Assembly: GCF_021869535.1 (NCBI RefSeq)
Contig: NW_026262690.1
Coordinates: forward strand, 9,349,501-9,413,500
DNA from: Mytilus californianus
Lineage: Eukaryota > Mollusca > Bivalvia > Mytilida > Mytilidae
Length of the DNA: 64,000 nucleotides
Reading direction: 5' to 3'
Shown: in pieces, positions 1 through 13,700 of the stretch
Position numbering within the stretch: position 1 is the first letter of the stretch
Layout: each line of letters opens with the position of its first letter
Notes under the pieces: generated by a model
What the model saw: only the letters and a program-made list of their open reading frames with translations
The model's database searches: none
Told to the model about the DNA's origin: nothing
Made by a program: the position numbers and the translations under genes

Positions 1-75
1 TGAAGGCCGTGCAGTGACTTAAATTCATGTCATTTGAACGCTGGTGGTAGTTGCCTAATTGACATTTTACCACTA
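1..75 (-). repeat. Dispersed mussel repeat, family D (end fragment)
   Basis: Begins AAGGCCGTGCAGTGACTTAA and runs to a 'GTAGTTGCCTAATTGACATT' segment. The same end sequence recurs at 16.6, 34.4, 41.5 and 42.2 kb. It is cut by the window edge. Confidence 0.6.
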
Positions 76-1344
76 TTCTGTATTTTATATTTACATTTTA
101 TAACCCTCATATGTATCTAATTTACTTTATCGTTAAATGGAAGAAACCAATAAACTGATCTTATCTTAAAGGGGCATAAGCAACGATTTCGACAAACATT
201 AAAATTTTGTTTTGTTTCAAACAGTCATAAAAGTGGAATCGTGAAACTATATTTCGTTATTAGCAGTCAGTTTTGTTCAATGTTGTGAAAATAAAATAAA
301 AAAACAACATTGCTGATGTATTCTTGTCTTGCTAGACAATAATTCAACATGACGGAGTATTTGAGTATACGTATTCATGCGACCATCGCTGGAGATATGT
401 TACATGTGCTAAGCATGTTCAGTTATCAAAAAGATAAAAAATGTCAACATTGCAAGGTGACACTAGGGAACAACCGGTGAAAACCATTTCGTTGACTAAT
501 TCGGCTAACAAAAATTCAATTTTATACAGGTAAAACGAAGGTTTATCTTTTTTTTTTTTTGGCATGAAATCAAACAGACCTAGTTAAATCGTCATTATAC
601 GATTGCTTGTTCTTGTCTATGTATTTATTTTTATGTTTACTTTGGATCATATGACGATCGGCATTCTTCGAAGGTAATCTCGATTTTAAATAAGATGGCG
701 TCTAGTATAAAATACACATGAAATCAAGATTAATTTTAGCGAGTCCATGCATTGTTAATTTTTTTGGTTTTTGTTTTACTCTTTGTAATTCATGACAATG
801 ACATTTGCATTTATAAATATTCTTTACAATAAAGTCGAACTATTACTTTAAATATGAGGAAACTGAATTGATCTTTATCCTGCAGTTAAGCCTTAGTTTG
901 AATAATCTGTATACCAAAAGTTTTGACAAATAAAATAAGTTTTTTTTTTTTGCGAATTCCAATTGTTAGCTTCTTTGTCCAATGGTAAATTTACTCGATG
1001 ATCCCTTTGTGTCGCAATGTGCATTCCTACGTCTCATCGATGTGCACTTTTTAACATCTGATTTCAATGAGCGGCATAGTTTCATCGATGCAATGTTTAA
1101 TAAGAAAGATTCAGATTCATAAAATGATCAAAACTGAGACAAAATGTTATAATATATACAATGTATAGGAATTGATTGTATGTCGTGACTTAATCTAAAA
1201 TTGTATGTTTCGCTATCTTTTCGTGTAGTGGTATATATACAACTAACAACTATAACGAATTGTCTTCCAAAAGTTTTGTTGATTTATATATATATTGACA
1301 TTGAAAGGGAAGTGTTGAGTATTTCCTTATTTATATCCAATAAA
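76..1344. other. AT-rich DNA, nothing recognised
   Basis: No long reading frame, splice-bounded homology or repeat copy recognised. Short homopolymer A/T runs are present. Probably intron of the minus-strand receptor gene, but this is not shown. Confidence 0.4.
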
Positions 1345-1690
1345 ATTTAGAATGAAAATGGGGAATATGTCAAAGAGACAACAACCCGACCAAAGAGCAG
1401 ACAACAGCCGAAGGCCACCAATGGGTCTTCAATGCAGCGAGAAAATCCCGTACCCGGAGGTGGTCCTCAGCTGGCCCCTAAATAAAATTGTGTGCTAGTT
1501 CAGTGAAAATGGACGTCACACTAAACTCCAAAACATATAAATGAACTAAAATTAAAAAAACATACTAGACTAAGAAAGGCCAGAGGCTCCTGACTTGGGA
1601 CAGGCGCAAAAATGCGGCGGGGTTAAACATGTTTTGTGAGATCTCAACCCCCCCCCCCCCCCCCCCCTATACCTCTAGCCAATGTTGAAT
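1345..1690 (+). repeat. Dispersed mussel repeat, family A (long copy)
   Basis: Starts with AAAATGGGGAATATGTCAAA, runs through GAAGGCCACCAATGGGTCTT and ends after a run of 20 cytosines at 1648-1667. Other copies are at 2.03, 13.2, 62.96 and 63.67 kb. Family membership is seen directly by comparing copies within the window. Confidence 0.85.
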
Positions 1691-2029
1691 AAAGAAACAC
1701 ATAGCAATACGCACAGTAAAATATTGCTTTCCTTTTTAACGATCTAAATATATATGGAGGATCGATTGTAGTATTTGTTCAATTCATTCACAATTTCCAA
1801 ATGCGACGATCATTATGACTCGATTTCTTGTTTAGAAGTGGTCTATATAGCTTTTATAGAAGACCACTTGAATACTTTTAGATTTTGTAGAATCGGATCA
1901 TCTTCTACTCATATATCAAACTGTTTTGAACTCAGTATAACTACGGACAATTTAACAACTCCATATGCAGACCTTTAAGGTACAAGTATGTACACTTCGC
2001 TGAACTAGTATACATTATTGTTTAGAAGC

Positions 2030-2150
2030 CAGCTGAAGCCCGCGGGATTTTTCGCTGCGTTGAAGACCCATTGGTGGCCTTGTGTTGGTTTTTTTTTTTT
2101 GTTCTTTTGTCGGGTTGTTGTCTCTTTGACACATTCCCAGTTTCCATTAT
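2030..2150 (-). repeat. Family A repeat fragment, inverted
   Basis: Reverse complement of the 5' part of the copy at 1345 (ends GACACATTCCCAGTTTCCAT). It lies 45 bp beyond the exon 6 donor of the receptor gene. A short T run interrupts it. Confidence 0.8.
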
Positions 2151-2194
2151 CTATACTACAACATAAACGCATTATACATATTGTATCAACAGAC

Positions 2195-2286
2195 CTTATA
2201 CTCCACAGATGTACCATCTAAATCCAATAAGGAAAAGTCTGTGTTTCTATCACCGTTGTTATCTATTTTGAAGCTTCCGTCCAAGC
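2195..2286 (-). CDS. NPR-like receptor exon 6 (last exon in the window)
   Basis: 92 bp, phase 1 in and 0 out. Acceptor TGTTTTAG|GCTTGG, donor AAG|GTCTGT. It encodes GLDGSFKIDNNGDRNTDFSL followed by LDLDGTSVEYK. The DxNGDR turn is conserved near the membrane-proximal end of this domain. I found no convincing next exon in 1-2190, so it probably lies outside the window. Confidence 0.83.
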
Positions 2287-4723
2287 CTAAAACATACAGT
2301 TAAGCTCTTTGCTCTGCCAATTCTCAGTCGTACGAACGAAGTACACAATATATGATCATATATGTATATATCAAAACATACAATTTGCAAAGATTTTACA
2401 TTACAAATCAAAACAAATAAGATTAATACATAAAATGTCACTTTCATGCCTTTTAGAAATTTTCAATCAACGGTTCGAAGATGTCCATGTCGCTTCGATA
2501 ATGAAAAAGGGGAGATAAATCTTATGAGTTCTATTAAATCTGTTTAATGTCGGTTAAATCATCTTTATAAAATGTCCTTGCAAAGGATATAAATAATTAA
2601 ACATAGAGAATTAAGCTGGTTTCTTGATATGAAACTTTTTGTACTTCTCCGTTATGTTTCTTTCGTATATCGATTCCTTTCTCTCTAATTATGATTTTTT
2701 TTGCAGCCTTGGTGTTTAACTTTTTTTGCCATAGCAAGGATTTGTATAGTATACAAATCCTTGGCCATAGGAATGTGTCAGGTTTAATTGTTTTCTTTAT
2801 CTAAAAGAGAGGCGAAAGATACCAAAGGAGTATTCAAACTCATAAGTCGAAAAACAAACTTACAATGACATGGAGAAAAACGGACAGGAATCAAAATACA
2901 AACAGCAATATGCAATACACAACATAGTAAACTAAAGACAGAGACACACGAATCTCACAAAAACGAGGGTTATCTTAGGTGCTCCGGAAGGGTAGGTAGA
3001 ACCTGTACCACATGTGACATCCATCGTGTACAAACCAGGTTATAAGTATAATTCGGTAGGTTATGTTCTAGGAAGAGAGGACGGGATTGTGGTTATGAAT
3101 ATAGTAACATATCCATTGTTATCTATGAAACAGATATTCACATTTATTGTTCTTATGTTGTACAGATATACTACTGTCCCGGATTAGGTGGAGGGTTGAG
3201 CTTGCACAATATATTATATAATTATTTAAACTGTTGTTGAATGCTGTTCTTATCTTAACTTACATCTGGAAAGTAACAATGAGGGTCGGTTGAAAACAAA
3301 ACTTTACGACAAAAGAGATGATTTCAGCTTGACAATGGTGAACTTTCCATTTCTATATAGCAAAATAGAGATCGTTCACAAGGAAGCTATTAATCCAAGA
3401 GTTCCAAAGGGTGGAGGTGGAAATCGTGCCTTTGAAAATTTTACGGTCGCCAACACGAGTTGTTTGACCGTTATGGAATATCTGTTTCATAAATGCCGAT
3501 TGTTTGTCCTCCCTAAGACAAGATACTTGTATCTACGTTGGCTATTCTTTTATGAAACAAAGCAGGACAATTTTTTTTCAATTTCAATTGCCACTGTATG
3601 ATTATTTATGATTTCCTCCTTGGTAAGTGTCGTAGGGAATAGTCAATACCCAATCCCTTTATCAAGCAGATGTAATGTGACTTACACATAAAAACGATAA
3701 TTGTTTGGGATTTTATCTGCGAGGACACCAACATATTTATCACGGAGGTAGGACGGGTACTTAGCAACATTTGGGTCTTTAATGTGTATTTATTGAACTA
3801 TTTAGTTTTAAATTCTAATTTGTATCAACGACCACACATCCTTAACCCATTTGGAAAAAGTATATACGTCTTCTTTTCTCGCGTTTTGCCCATTGTCTGG
3901 CATAATCCTCGACTGAATCCATCAGTCTTTTGAAGTTGTGTTTCCAATTGGTGGATGTTAAACAAAGGTAGTGGAAGAATAATTTTACCTCTAAATTCTC
4001 TGTTCCAAAGTTTTTGTGTTACTGCCCTCCCATCACGCAAGTCCCCTCCATTAGAAATAGTTTCATTGGCAACTTTTGCATAAATCATAAATGCTTCATA
4101 CATAGATGTTACAAATGGATTCGCCTGAAATCGACATTCTTAATTATAGATATAAATAAATTATTATATAAAAAAGCATACATGAATTGACGATTGTATT
4201 CCTGTATAGTGTTTCTAGTTGAGTACGCAAAAGGTAAATGCATATCACATGTGTAAGATATATTTAATAAAAAAAATCAAACGAATTCAAATAGTAGTTA
4301 TTATGTTATTGTCTTTCTAAAATAACGATTTGAATCATATTCTATAAATGATACTAAGTTAACATAAAATCGAATGATTCACTCATGTGGTTGCCATGAG
4401 TTTATACATTCTCCATGTTTTTGAAGTATCTGCTTTATCCATGTATAAAATAAACACAAGGATTAAACCATATTGACTGATATGTTAAGTTTGTTATTTA
4501 AGGGTTTGTTTGTCCTGAATCCTTACAAATATACCGCCACTATTTATGTTTAAGTTTGACTGGACAGAACTTATAGGGTATAAAAACGGTAATAGGAGGA
4601 ATCTACCAGAATGGCGAACATTTGTTTTTCCTATTCGAGTTCTGATTATATTGAACACCAAACATTTGAAATTCTACGTCTAAGTTAATATGTATTTGTC
4701 TTTGTTCAATTTTAAGATTTATT

Positions 4724-4773
<50 letters not shown>

Positions 4774-7700
4774 AAATAATGAAAACTAATTATATATATG
4801 TAACACTCAGAAACGTGTCCATCCCCCCAATGGCGCCAAAACGTGTTCTGTTTATAAGCGCCCAATTGTGTCCATTTAATTAAAAAAAGCCAAACGTGTC
4901 CTGTTTATATGAAACCGTAAAGTGTCCTTTTTAAAAGCTCAGAAACCACTTCTGCATGAAGCAGGTCGTAAAATACCCTCATACATTATATAGACATTTA
5001 GGTATCATCGAAGAATATTGTTACAATAGAATCCACTTAGTAAACAATTATTAAAACTGTACAAAAACTAATAAATTGCAATGTTTATGTTGTTTTTTTT
5101 AAATACGCATGCCATATTTGCCACTGGACATTAAGCAATCAACATTCAATAGTTAATTAAGTGTTGCAAATTTAGCTTGCAATTATACTGAATAAAAAAT
5201 AACCGGCGTTGAATAAATTAATGCTAATAAATTACCACTTTATTAACAGTGAAGCACCGTGAAAATTTACAAGATAAAATATATTAAATTTTTAATTGTG
5301 AAATACCTCTATCCGGCCGAACTTTATATCAAACATTATTAAAACCGCTGCTTGAAAGCAGAAGTCACTGTGCACAGTGTAGCATGTCTTGAACATTTGT
5401 ATATACGGCTTACTAAACTTTCCTCCAGATTTCTTTGGGTAGCTACTTTGATTTTTAAGAATTCAACCGAGCCCGACGTATTTTTATCGTATCCCACGCC
5501 AAATAATTGCCGAAAACTTTTTTGACTTCACGGAGTTATATTGGCGCTAAGAGTTTTGAGACGTTGTGGCGTTTTTATCTGGACACGTTTTGGCGAAAAA
5601 AACAATTATCGGACACGTTTGGGGATGTGAAATCGGACACGTTTGGGCGATTTATGATTTGAAGGACACGTTTTGGCGGAATAGACACGTTTGGGGGAAT
5701 CGGACACGTTTGGGGGGATGGACACGTTTGGGAGTGTTACATATATATATATCTTTTCTAAGCCATTTAATTCATACAACCCCAAGATCTTCTAATGAGT
5801 AGTTGTAATGAGCCGAAGCTCTCGTTGTTACGTCTCTTTCAAATTCCAAAAATGAATCACTTGTTGGACGTCTGAGTTTAACCATTAGCACAGAATCGAA
5901 GGCAATTGCTGCTAACTAGAAAAACAAACCAAAATTGTAATAAAATGTATTTTTAGGACAAATAAAATTGTATTAATACAATGTAATCAAAGAGCTTGAT
6001 CGCTATGAGGAATAAGATTGCCATTGTTTCCACTGTTATTAGTATTTTTCTCAAATATAATAAAACTACACATGTATTCGGTATAAGCCTATCTACAATC
6101 TAAATATCTTAATATAGTTTTTGAACTTAATAGATTGCCAATATATTAATAAATAAACAATGTATTTATTGTTTATAAATGTTTGCCCTACATTATTTCG
6201 ACTCTTGGAAATTCAAACAAAATCGTTTTAAAAATATTTCTTCTGAATGTTGTTATCAATATCACATACTCAGTGTCAAATATTCATTTGCACAAGCCTA
6301 ATATAACAGGTCAATTTGTTCTTTCTTTCTGGCTTTAGGGGTCATATGGCCAACAATGTTAACAGTCCAAGAAGTCTTCAAAAACTGCAGAAATTTGAAT
6401 TACGGTTGAATATGTGGTCAAGAGTAAAATTTTACAATGTATGAAAGCTGTTGAGGAAAAGGTTTCTTGTTTGATACAGACAGAAAGACTATATCCTTGG
6501 AGGAGCATGTGGCAGGGGTCAATAAAGCTTAGTATTATTCAAAACCTTAAAACAAATATTCCTGTCAACTTTCAAAATATCCATGATGTGTTCACCTGAA
6601 TTGTGCATGGAAAGACATTTAAAAGGGATTGCGATTCTTTTAGAATTTGTGTTGCTGAGCTTTTTCTTTTTCTTTTCTATATTTTTTTTAAACTTGTATC
6701 AAGCTACTGAGGAATAAAAAAAATTGATTGCCTGCAAAGATACAGGCTGTTGACATATGTAAAATACATTTAAACTCTGAATTACTTAAAATAAAATTTT
6801 AAGACATTTGACACAATTAAGTGTTAATAAAAAATTCTAAAGGGTTAAACTAAACCCTAGCTGGTTTTTTATGCACTCCAACTTCGTATTTGATTTGGCT
6901 TTCTTACTGTTTTGATTCAAGCACCACTGATGAGACATGCAGTGGAGATCACTTCTAACCTCTCATTAGAACTGTCAGAATAATCTGTCATAGAACTGTT
7001 CTAAACTGTCCTAGAACAGTTCTACCTAGAACAGTTCTACCCTAGAACTGTTCTAAGTAGAACTGTCAGAATCAGTTCTAGGTAGAACTGACCAAATCAG
7101 TTCTAGGTAGAACTGTCAGGATCAGTTCTAGGGTAGAACTGTCTAAAACTGTTCTAGCCGTAGAACTGACCAAACCTGTCAGGATTGTAGAACAGTTCTA
7201 AATGAAGTCACTGCAATTTTTTAATATATATTATATTCTTTTGATTTATTTATATTTAAGACAAAGAGTTCTTAAAACTGTTCTATGGATAGAACTGACT
7301 AAATCAATTCTAGCCGTAGAACTGACCAAATCAGTTATAATCGTAGAACTGTTCTAGTCGTAGAAAGATTTGGTCAGTTCTAGGTAGAACTGTCTAAAAC
7401 TGTTCTAGGGTAGAACTGTCAGGATCAGTTCTAGGTAGAACTGTCTAAATCAGTTCTAGGTAGAACTGACCAAATCAGTTCTAGTTTATAACTGTTCTAG
7501 CTAGAACTGTCTAAAAGGTGTCAGGATGACAGTTCTACATACTGTCCTAGAACAGTTCTCCTGACAGATTCTGACAGATTTGATGAGAGGTTAGAAGTGA
7601 TCTCCACTGTACGTAACCTACAACTTATTGATGTCTGAAAAACTTTAACCTTACATTATCTAAATATTAACTGCAAAACAAATGACTAAGTACATTTATC

Positions 7701-10700
7701 AGTAAGATATGAAAAATTTACTCTGAATATTGTTGATCATGATGAACAGAAGCATTTGTCCCAATCCAGATAGCTTTCCAAATATTCCATGAAATTTTGA
7801 CAATGTGTCTGAACTTGAAATTTTAATCTTAGACACCTAAATTGCATGGAATAGTCTTGTCTATTTTTAGCTGCATTCATTATCTATCTATTAAATTTTT
7901 GTGAAAAACAGCGATAATTACAAATAAATACATCTGATGATTATTTGTATATCCAAACATGTTAAATGAACCTGAAGATCCCTAAAAGTATTTTATAAAA
8001 GTAAATTACTCACTATCGATTTACTCACTATTGATTTATATAACACAATTGTACAGAATTTCATCAAACAATATTTTGGTGTTAATAAATATAGACATAC
8101 ATAAGCATGGCATACGTTTTATATATATCTTTGTCAAGATCAATATATTACCTTAACAGTGTACTTCACTTTAGAATTACATATGAGCAGAGGAAATTTA
8201 TTAATAGTATTTTTGTGAATCTTTGGGATCGTCACAGTAGTTCAACCAATCAGCGGAATTTTAATTATGGGCATATCTATTCTTAATGCCGTTTTTTGCA
8301 TACTTAAATAGAAATTATAGAAAAATGGAATGCTGATAGTAGATATAGAACAGGGAAGAATAAACTCTTTTTACTAGAGAGTTGTGAAAGATACCAAAGG
8401 GACATTCAAAGTGAAACTCACAAGTCGAAAATAAACTGACAACGCCATGGCTAAAACAAAAAAGACAAAGACAAACAGACAAACAATAGTACACAAAACA
8501 CAACATAGAAAACTAAAGACTGAGCAACACGAACCCCACCAAAAACTGGGGGTGATCTCAGGTGCTCCGGTAGGGTAAGCATATCCTGCTCCACATGTGG
8601 CACCCGTCGCGTTGCCGGTAATAAGTCTAATTCGGTAGGTCACATTCGGCAAAAAGGGAAGGGATTGTAGTTACGACATTAGGAACATATCCGCTATCAT
8701 CTGTGAAACGGATATTCCGTAACGGTCAACCAACTCGTGTTGGCGTCCGTAAAACTTTTGAAGGGATGATTTCAACTTCACCACTTGGAACTCTTGGTTT
8801 AATAGCTTCCTTGTTATCAGCAACCCTCTATCAAGGAAATCATGATAGGAAATACAAGCTCTGGAGTATCGTATCAACTGGGAAATATATACTTCGTATG
8901 CAGGCGCTGCTGGAATGTTGCTACATAAAAATGGAAAGTTCACAATTGGGAAGCTGAAATCATCTCTTTTGTCATAAAGTTTTGTTTTCAACCGACCCTC
9001 ATTATGCAAAAGATGGAGTGGGTCGGGGTTCTGTGTATTCACATTATTTGTATAGCTCTCCTTACTCTTGGCAATTAGGGAGGGAATTTGCGACCTAAAT
9101 GGTTCACCAAAATTAATATTTTTATATATATTAAAGTAAATACATCAATAGAGGTATTAATTTTATTAATTTGTCTAGTATTTTTCAAAACTTTATACCT
9201 CCATATTTTGATAACATTGAGCCACCTATGATTTCTTATTCGTAAAAAAAAAAAACAGGAGTTTAATTTTAATTATACGTCAGTTACATCAGATGTCAGT
9301 ATAGAAAATAATGCTCCTTCAACATGAGACTGTGAAACATCGAAGTTTAGGTATGATCCCTATGGCCATGTAATTACAGGGGACCTCAACATCGTGTCGT
9401 CAGGTTATTAAAGATGGTTTTTCATTCTATTGTAAAACATTTTGTAAACGGGAGAAATAAAGGCAACAGTAGTATACCGCTGTTCAAAAGTCATAAATCG
9501 ATGGAGAGAAAATAAATCCGGGTTACAAACTAAAACCGAGGGAAACACATCAACTATAAGAGGAAAACAAAGGAACAACAGAAACACTGAAGTGCAACAA
9601 AAACAAACGCCAACATACATAGAAACGAACTATTTGATAACAACTGCCATATTCCTGACTTGGTACAGGACATTTTAAGAAAAAATCTGACAAATATTCA
9701 CATGATTCCTATTTAAATAAATGTCTGAATATTGTTGATATTCGCATATCACATTTCGAAAATAATTTAGAAATAAATAAAGGAGTAAGTAATACGCCCA
9801 TTTCTAGGATTAAAAACAAATTCAAGTGCTTGTAAAGCGTTCTGTGTTCGTACCGGCAAACAAAGCAGCCAACAATGTGGTGGTGGTATGACCTTAATAC
9901 TACACAGAAGTGAATTGAGAATGAAATGATACATTCAACTACGTTCAAGGCCGTACGCTCCACAGAGAGTCTTATAGTAAATGATAATGTCACTACCACA
10001 GCTCAGCTTAAGGCCTCCTCTGAACATTTGATTACCCAAACTACACAAAAAAAAAACGTAAAATATCTTTTCAACTCGGCCTTTAGTAAGTGTTCTACTA
10101 CTAATCTTTAGGTGCTTTTAACGAGTTCTGTACCTACAATCAAAGAACTTATCATTATTTTTTGTAATAAAATATATATTAGATTCGGTTGACAGTTTTG
10201 ACTTTTCCACTCTTTATACTATACTTCTACAAAATTTTATGAAACATAAGTTTTCCTATTTAATTAAATGGTTGTTTGATAAATCTAATTGCAAATTTAT
10301 TTGCTGCAACTCATATAACGCCTTTTTCTCAAATGAAAAGGTAAATATGCTTGATATACTTACTGGAGGTGTGATGAGATGATTAAAGCCGTAAATTTTC
10401 TCCTGGACAATATTATGTACGTTTCGGCAATAAATTTTATCGACAGGTTGTAGGTATTCCTAAGGGCACCAATTAGTCCCCTTTAATAACAGACTTGTTC
10501 ATATACTGTTATGAATTACAGTATATGGCCAAACTCAGTAAAGAACCGTCAAAATTCCATTTAATTGATAAATTCAACAACACTTTCCGTTATCTTGATG
10601 ATATTTTTTTCGGTAAATAATCAAGAATTCTCTAAATATATTGCTGAAATTTAACCAAAGGAACTTACTTCAAATAAATCAAATATAAACAGCAATAACT

Positions 10701-13700
10701 GCCCTTAGTAGATTTAGATATGTTTCGGTGTTACACCAGAAACTCTACACAAAACTTTACGACAAAAGGGATGATTTTTCTTTCCCTATTGTTAATTTTC
10801 CTTTTTTGGACGGCGATGTTCCTTTGGCACCGTCTTACGGTGTTTATACATCCAAGCTCGTTCGCTATGCCTGTGTCTGTAGTGACGTTTTGGATTTCAA
10901 TTAACGTAATCTATGTATTACTAGTAAATTATTAAGTCAGGGATTTCGTTACCACAAATTACTTAAAACCGTTACTAAATTCTTCGATAGATTCAAAGAT
11001 TTGGTTTGCAAGTTTGGCTTTACCTATAGAAAACTTAGTTCGAACAGAATAGCACAAATTTTACGGCGATGTTGTTAGCCGACCCCGGAAATTAAGATAC
11101 GGTCCGTGTAAACTTATCAATCCTTTGAATAAACTGATTCGAAAAGGTTACCAATTCAAAAAAAGGCAACAGTAGTATACCGCTGTTCGAAACTCATAAA
11201 TCGATAGAGATAAAAACAAATCCGGGTTACAAACTAAATCTGAGGGAAACGCATCAAATATAAGAGAACAACGACGCAACAAAAACACAACATTAAAATG
11301 TAACACACACAGAAACGAACTATAATATAACAATTGCCATTTTCCTGACTTGGTACAGGACATTTTAAGAAAAAAATGGTGGGTTGAACCTGGTTTTGTG
11401 GCATGCCAAACCTCCCGCTTTTATGGCAACGTCAAACACAACACCAAAACGACAACATCACATGACAGGACCACAATACAAATAAACACTGTAATTGAAT
11501 CTTTGGATATTGTTTTTATTCGTATAAATATTGATTTTGTCATCAGTAAATTAAAACCATACCGAATATTACTGTCATACACATATGTACTTTCACGGTA
11601 CTACAAACCATAACTTTATTAACAATGATAGAAGTATATCGACCTCGGATTTCGTCCTTACTCAATATACTTCTTTCAGGTCGATATATCCTCGTATCGA
11701 CCTCATACAAAGGCTATAATTGTATAATAGCAATATATGTTTAGCTACGTTTTCGAAAACAAAATCAATGTTTGTACCAATAAAACAATATTTACAGAAT
11801 GTACTACTGCGATAAATTGATAACAAACATACGTTTAGTATTACAAAATAAAATAAAATATTTAGTATAACAATAAGCAATATTTAGTGTTTACCTTGCG
11901 GTCATAAAAATTGGAATAAGATTATCGTACTCATACTCAGAATAAAAGCAACCATAATGCTGAAAGTTTTGAGCACAAATGTTATACTCCAGTACTCCAA
12001 GGTTTATGACCGTATGCCCTGGTTTTCGAAAGTATCCTAAGACATGTCCTTGAACATGTGTTATGACTAATCTTAGGACTACCACAGGACCTTGCTATGA
12101 TACGGCTAAGATTCGAAATCGAATCTGTATATTAAGGATGGTCTAAGAAAAATCCTAAGTTATATTTTCCTTCTATTTAAAAAGCATTCTTTCGTCTTCT
12201 ACATTAAACAATATGTATAATTTACTTTAATAATAACGCTTTTGTTTCTATATTAAAAATGAGAATTATTCAAACCATAATTAAATATTAATAAAAAGTC
12301 GAGGAATTGTGATGCTCAATTTTTTAGCTTTCTTTGCGGTGTTGTATATATAAGTAAGAAGATGTGGTATGAGTGCCAATGAGACAACTTTCCATTCAAG
12401 TCACAATGTATAAAAAGTTAACAATTATAGGTCAAAGTACGGCCTTCAACACGGAGCCTGGGCTCACACCGAACAGCAAGCTATAAAAGGCCCCAAAATG
12501 ACTAGTGTAAAACAATTCAAACAGGAAAACCAACGGTCTAATCTATATAAAAAAAACGAGAAACGAAGAACACCTATGAACCACACCAACAAACGACAAC
12601 CACTGAACAACAGGCTCCTGACTTAGGAGTTTTTGAAATTGTCTCAATTTTGCTTATTCAACTTTATTTCAATTCTTGATTTCAACATAAAATGATGAAT
12701 TACAATACCTTGTCCAGAGAGTCATGTCTTCTCCAGCTAAAATCTCCTAAACTATCACCATTAAATAAACTTATTATGATGAAGACATATTCTCCGGTAG
12801 TCATTCCAAGTTGGTTGGCTATTAACATCATTTCCCTGAAAGTGTCCCCGCTACAACTGACAATAAATACTGAAAAAAAACTAATTGGAATGTAAAAATA
12901 TTGAACACATTTCAACTAAAGACAAAATAGTAGTGTGAATGATATCATTTGGTTAACGAATGGTTGATAATTGCTGTCTGTTGTACGTTTTAGCCCAAGT
13001 TAAAGAAATTAGGAAACTGGAATAATAATAAAACAAGTATAATCTGACAAAAAGTCATAAATCTGAAGTTGTTATAATTAAGAAGATGTGAGAGGAAAAA
13101 AAGTATATTTTGTCTCATTACAGTGTAATGGACCGAATCTTTATTAATAATCCTATAGTAGTTTTAGATCAGAAATGATCAGTTCTGTGTTTGTCTGCTA
13201 GTATACTTATAAAATTGAGAATTGAAACGGGGAATGCGTCAAAGAGACAACAACCCGACCAAAGAGGAGAAAACAGCCCAAGGCCACCAATGGGTCTTCA
13301 ACCCTGTGAGAAAATCTCGCACACGGAGGCGGGCTTCAGCTGGCCCCTAAACAATAATGTATACTAGTTCAGCAAAATGGACGTCACACTAAACTCCGAA
13401 ACATATAAATGAACTAAAATTTAAAAAAAACAAACATACAAGAATAACAAAGGCCAGAGGTTCCTGACTTGGGACATGCGCAAAAAGTATGCCGTACGGT
13501 TGCCTATAATTGCTAACATCCATTCTGTTTGAACTTTGGTGGATAGTTGTCTCATTGGCAATCATACCACATCTCCTTATTTTTATAAGGAACCGACTAT
13601 TCACCTTTTGAACCAGCGCGTGAATGGTGACAGCATACATATTTGTTTCCCGAAAAGACTCAAATTTGTAAGGATTGTGATGATTTATAGCGAGATTTAA

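Noticed and set aside
1775..1978. Region just downstream of receptor exon 6, inspected on the minus strand for the next receptor exon
   Set aside because: No frame continues the ANF-receptor or transmembrane sequence, and the acceptor-like sites do not give homology.
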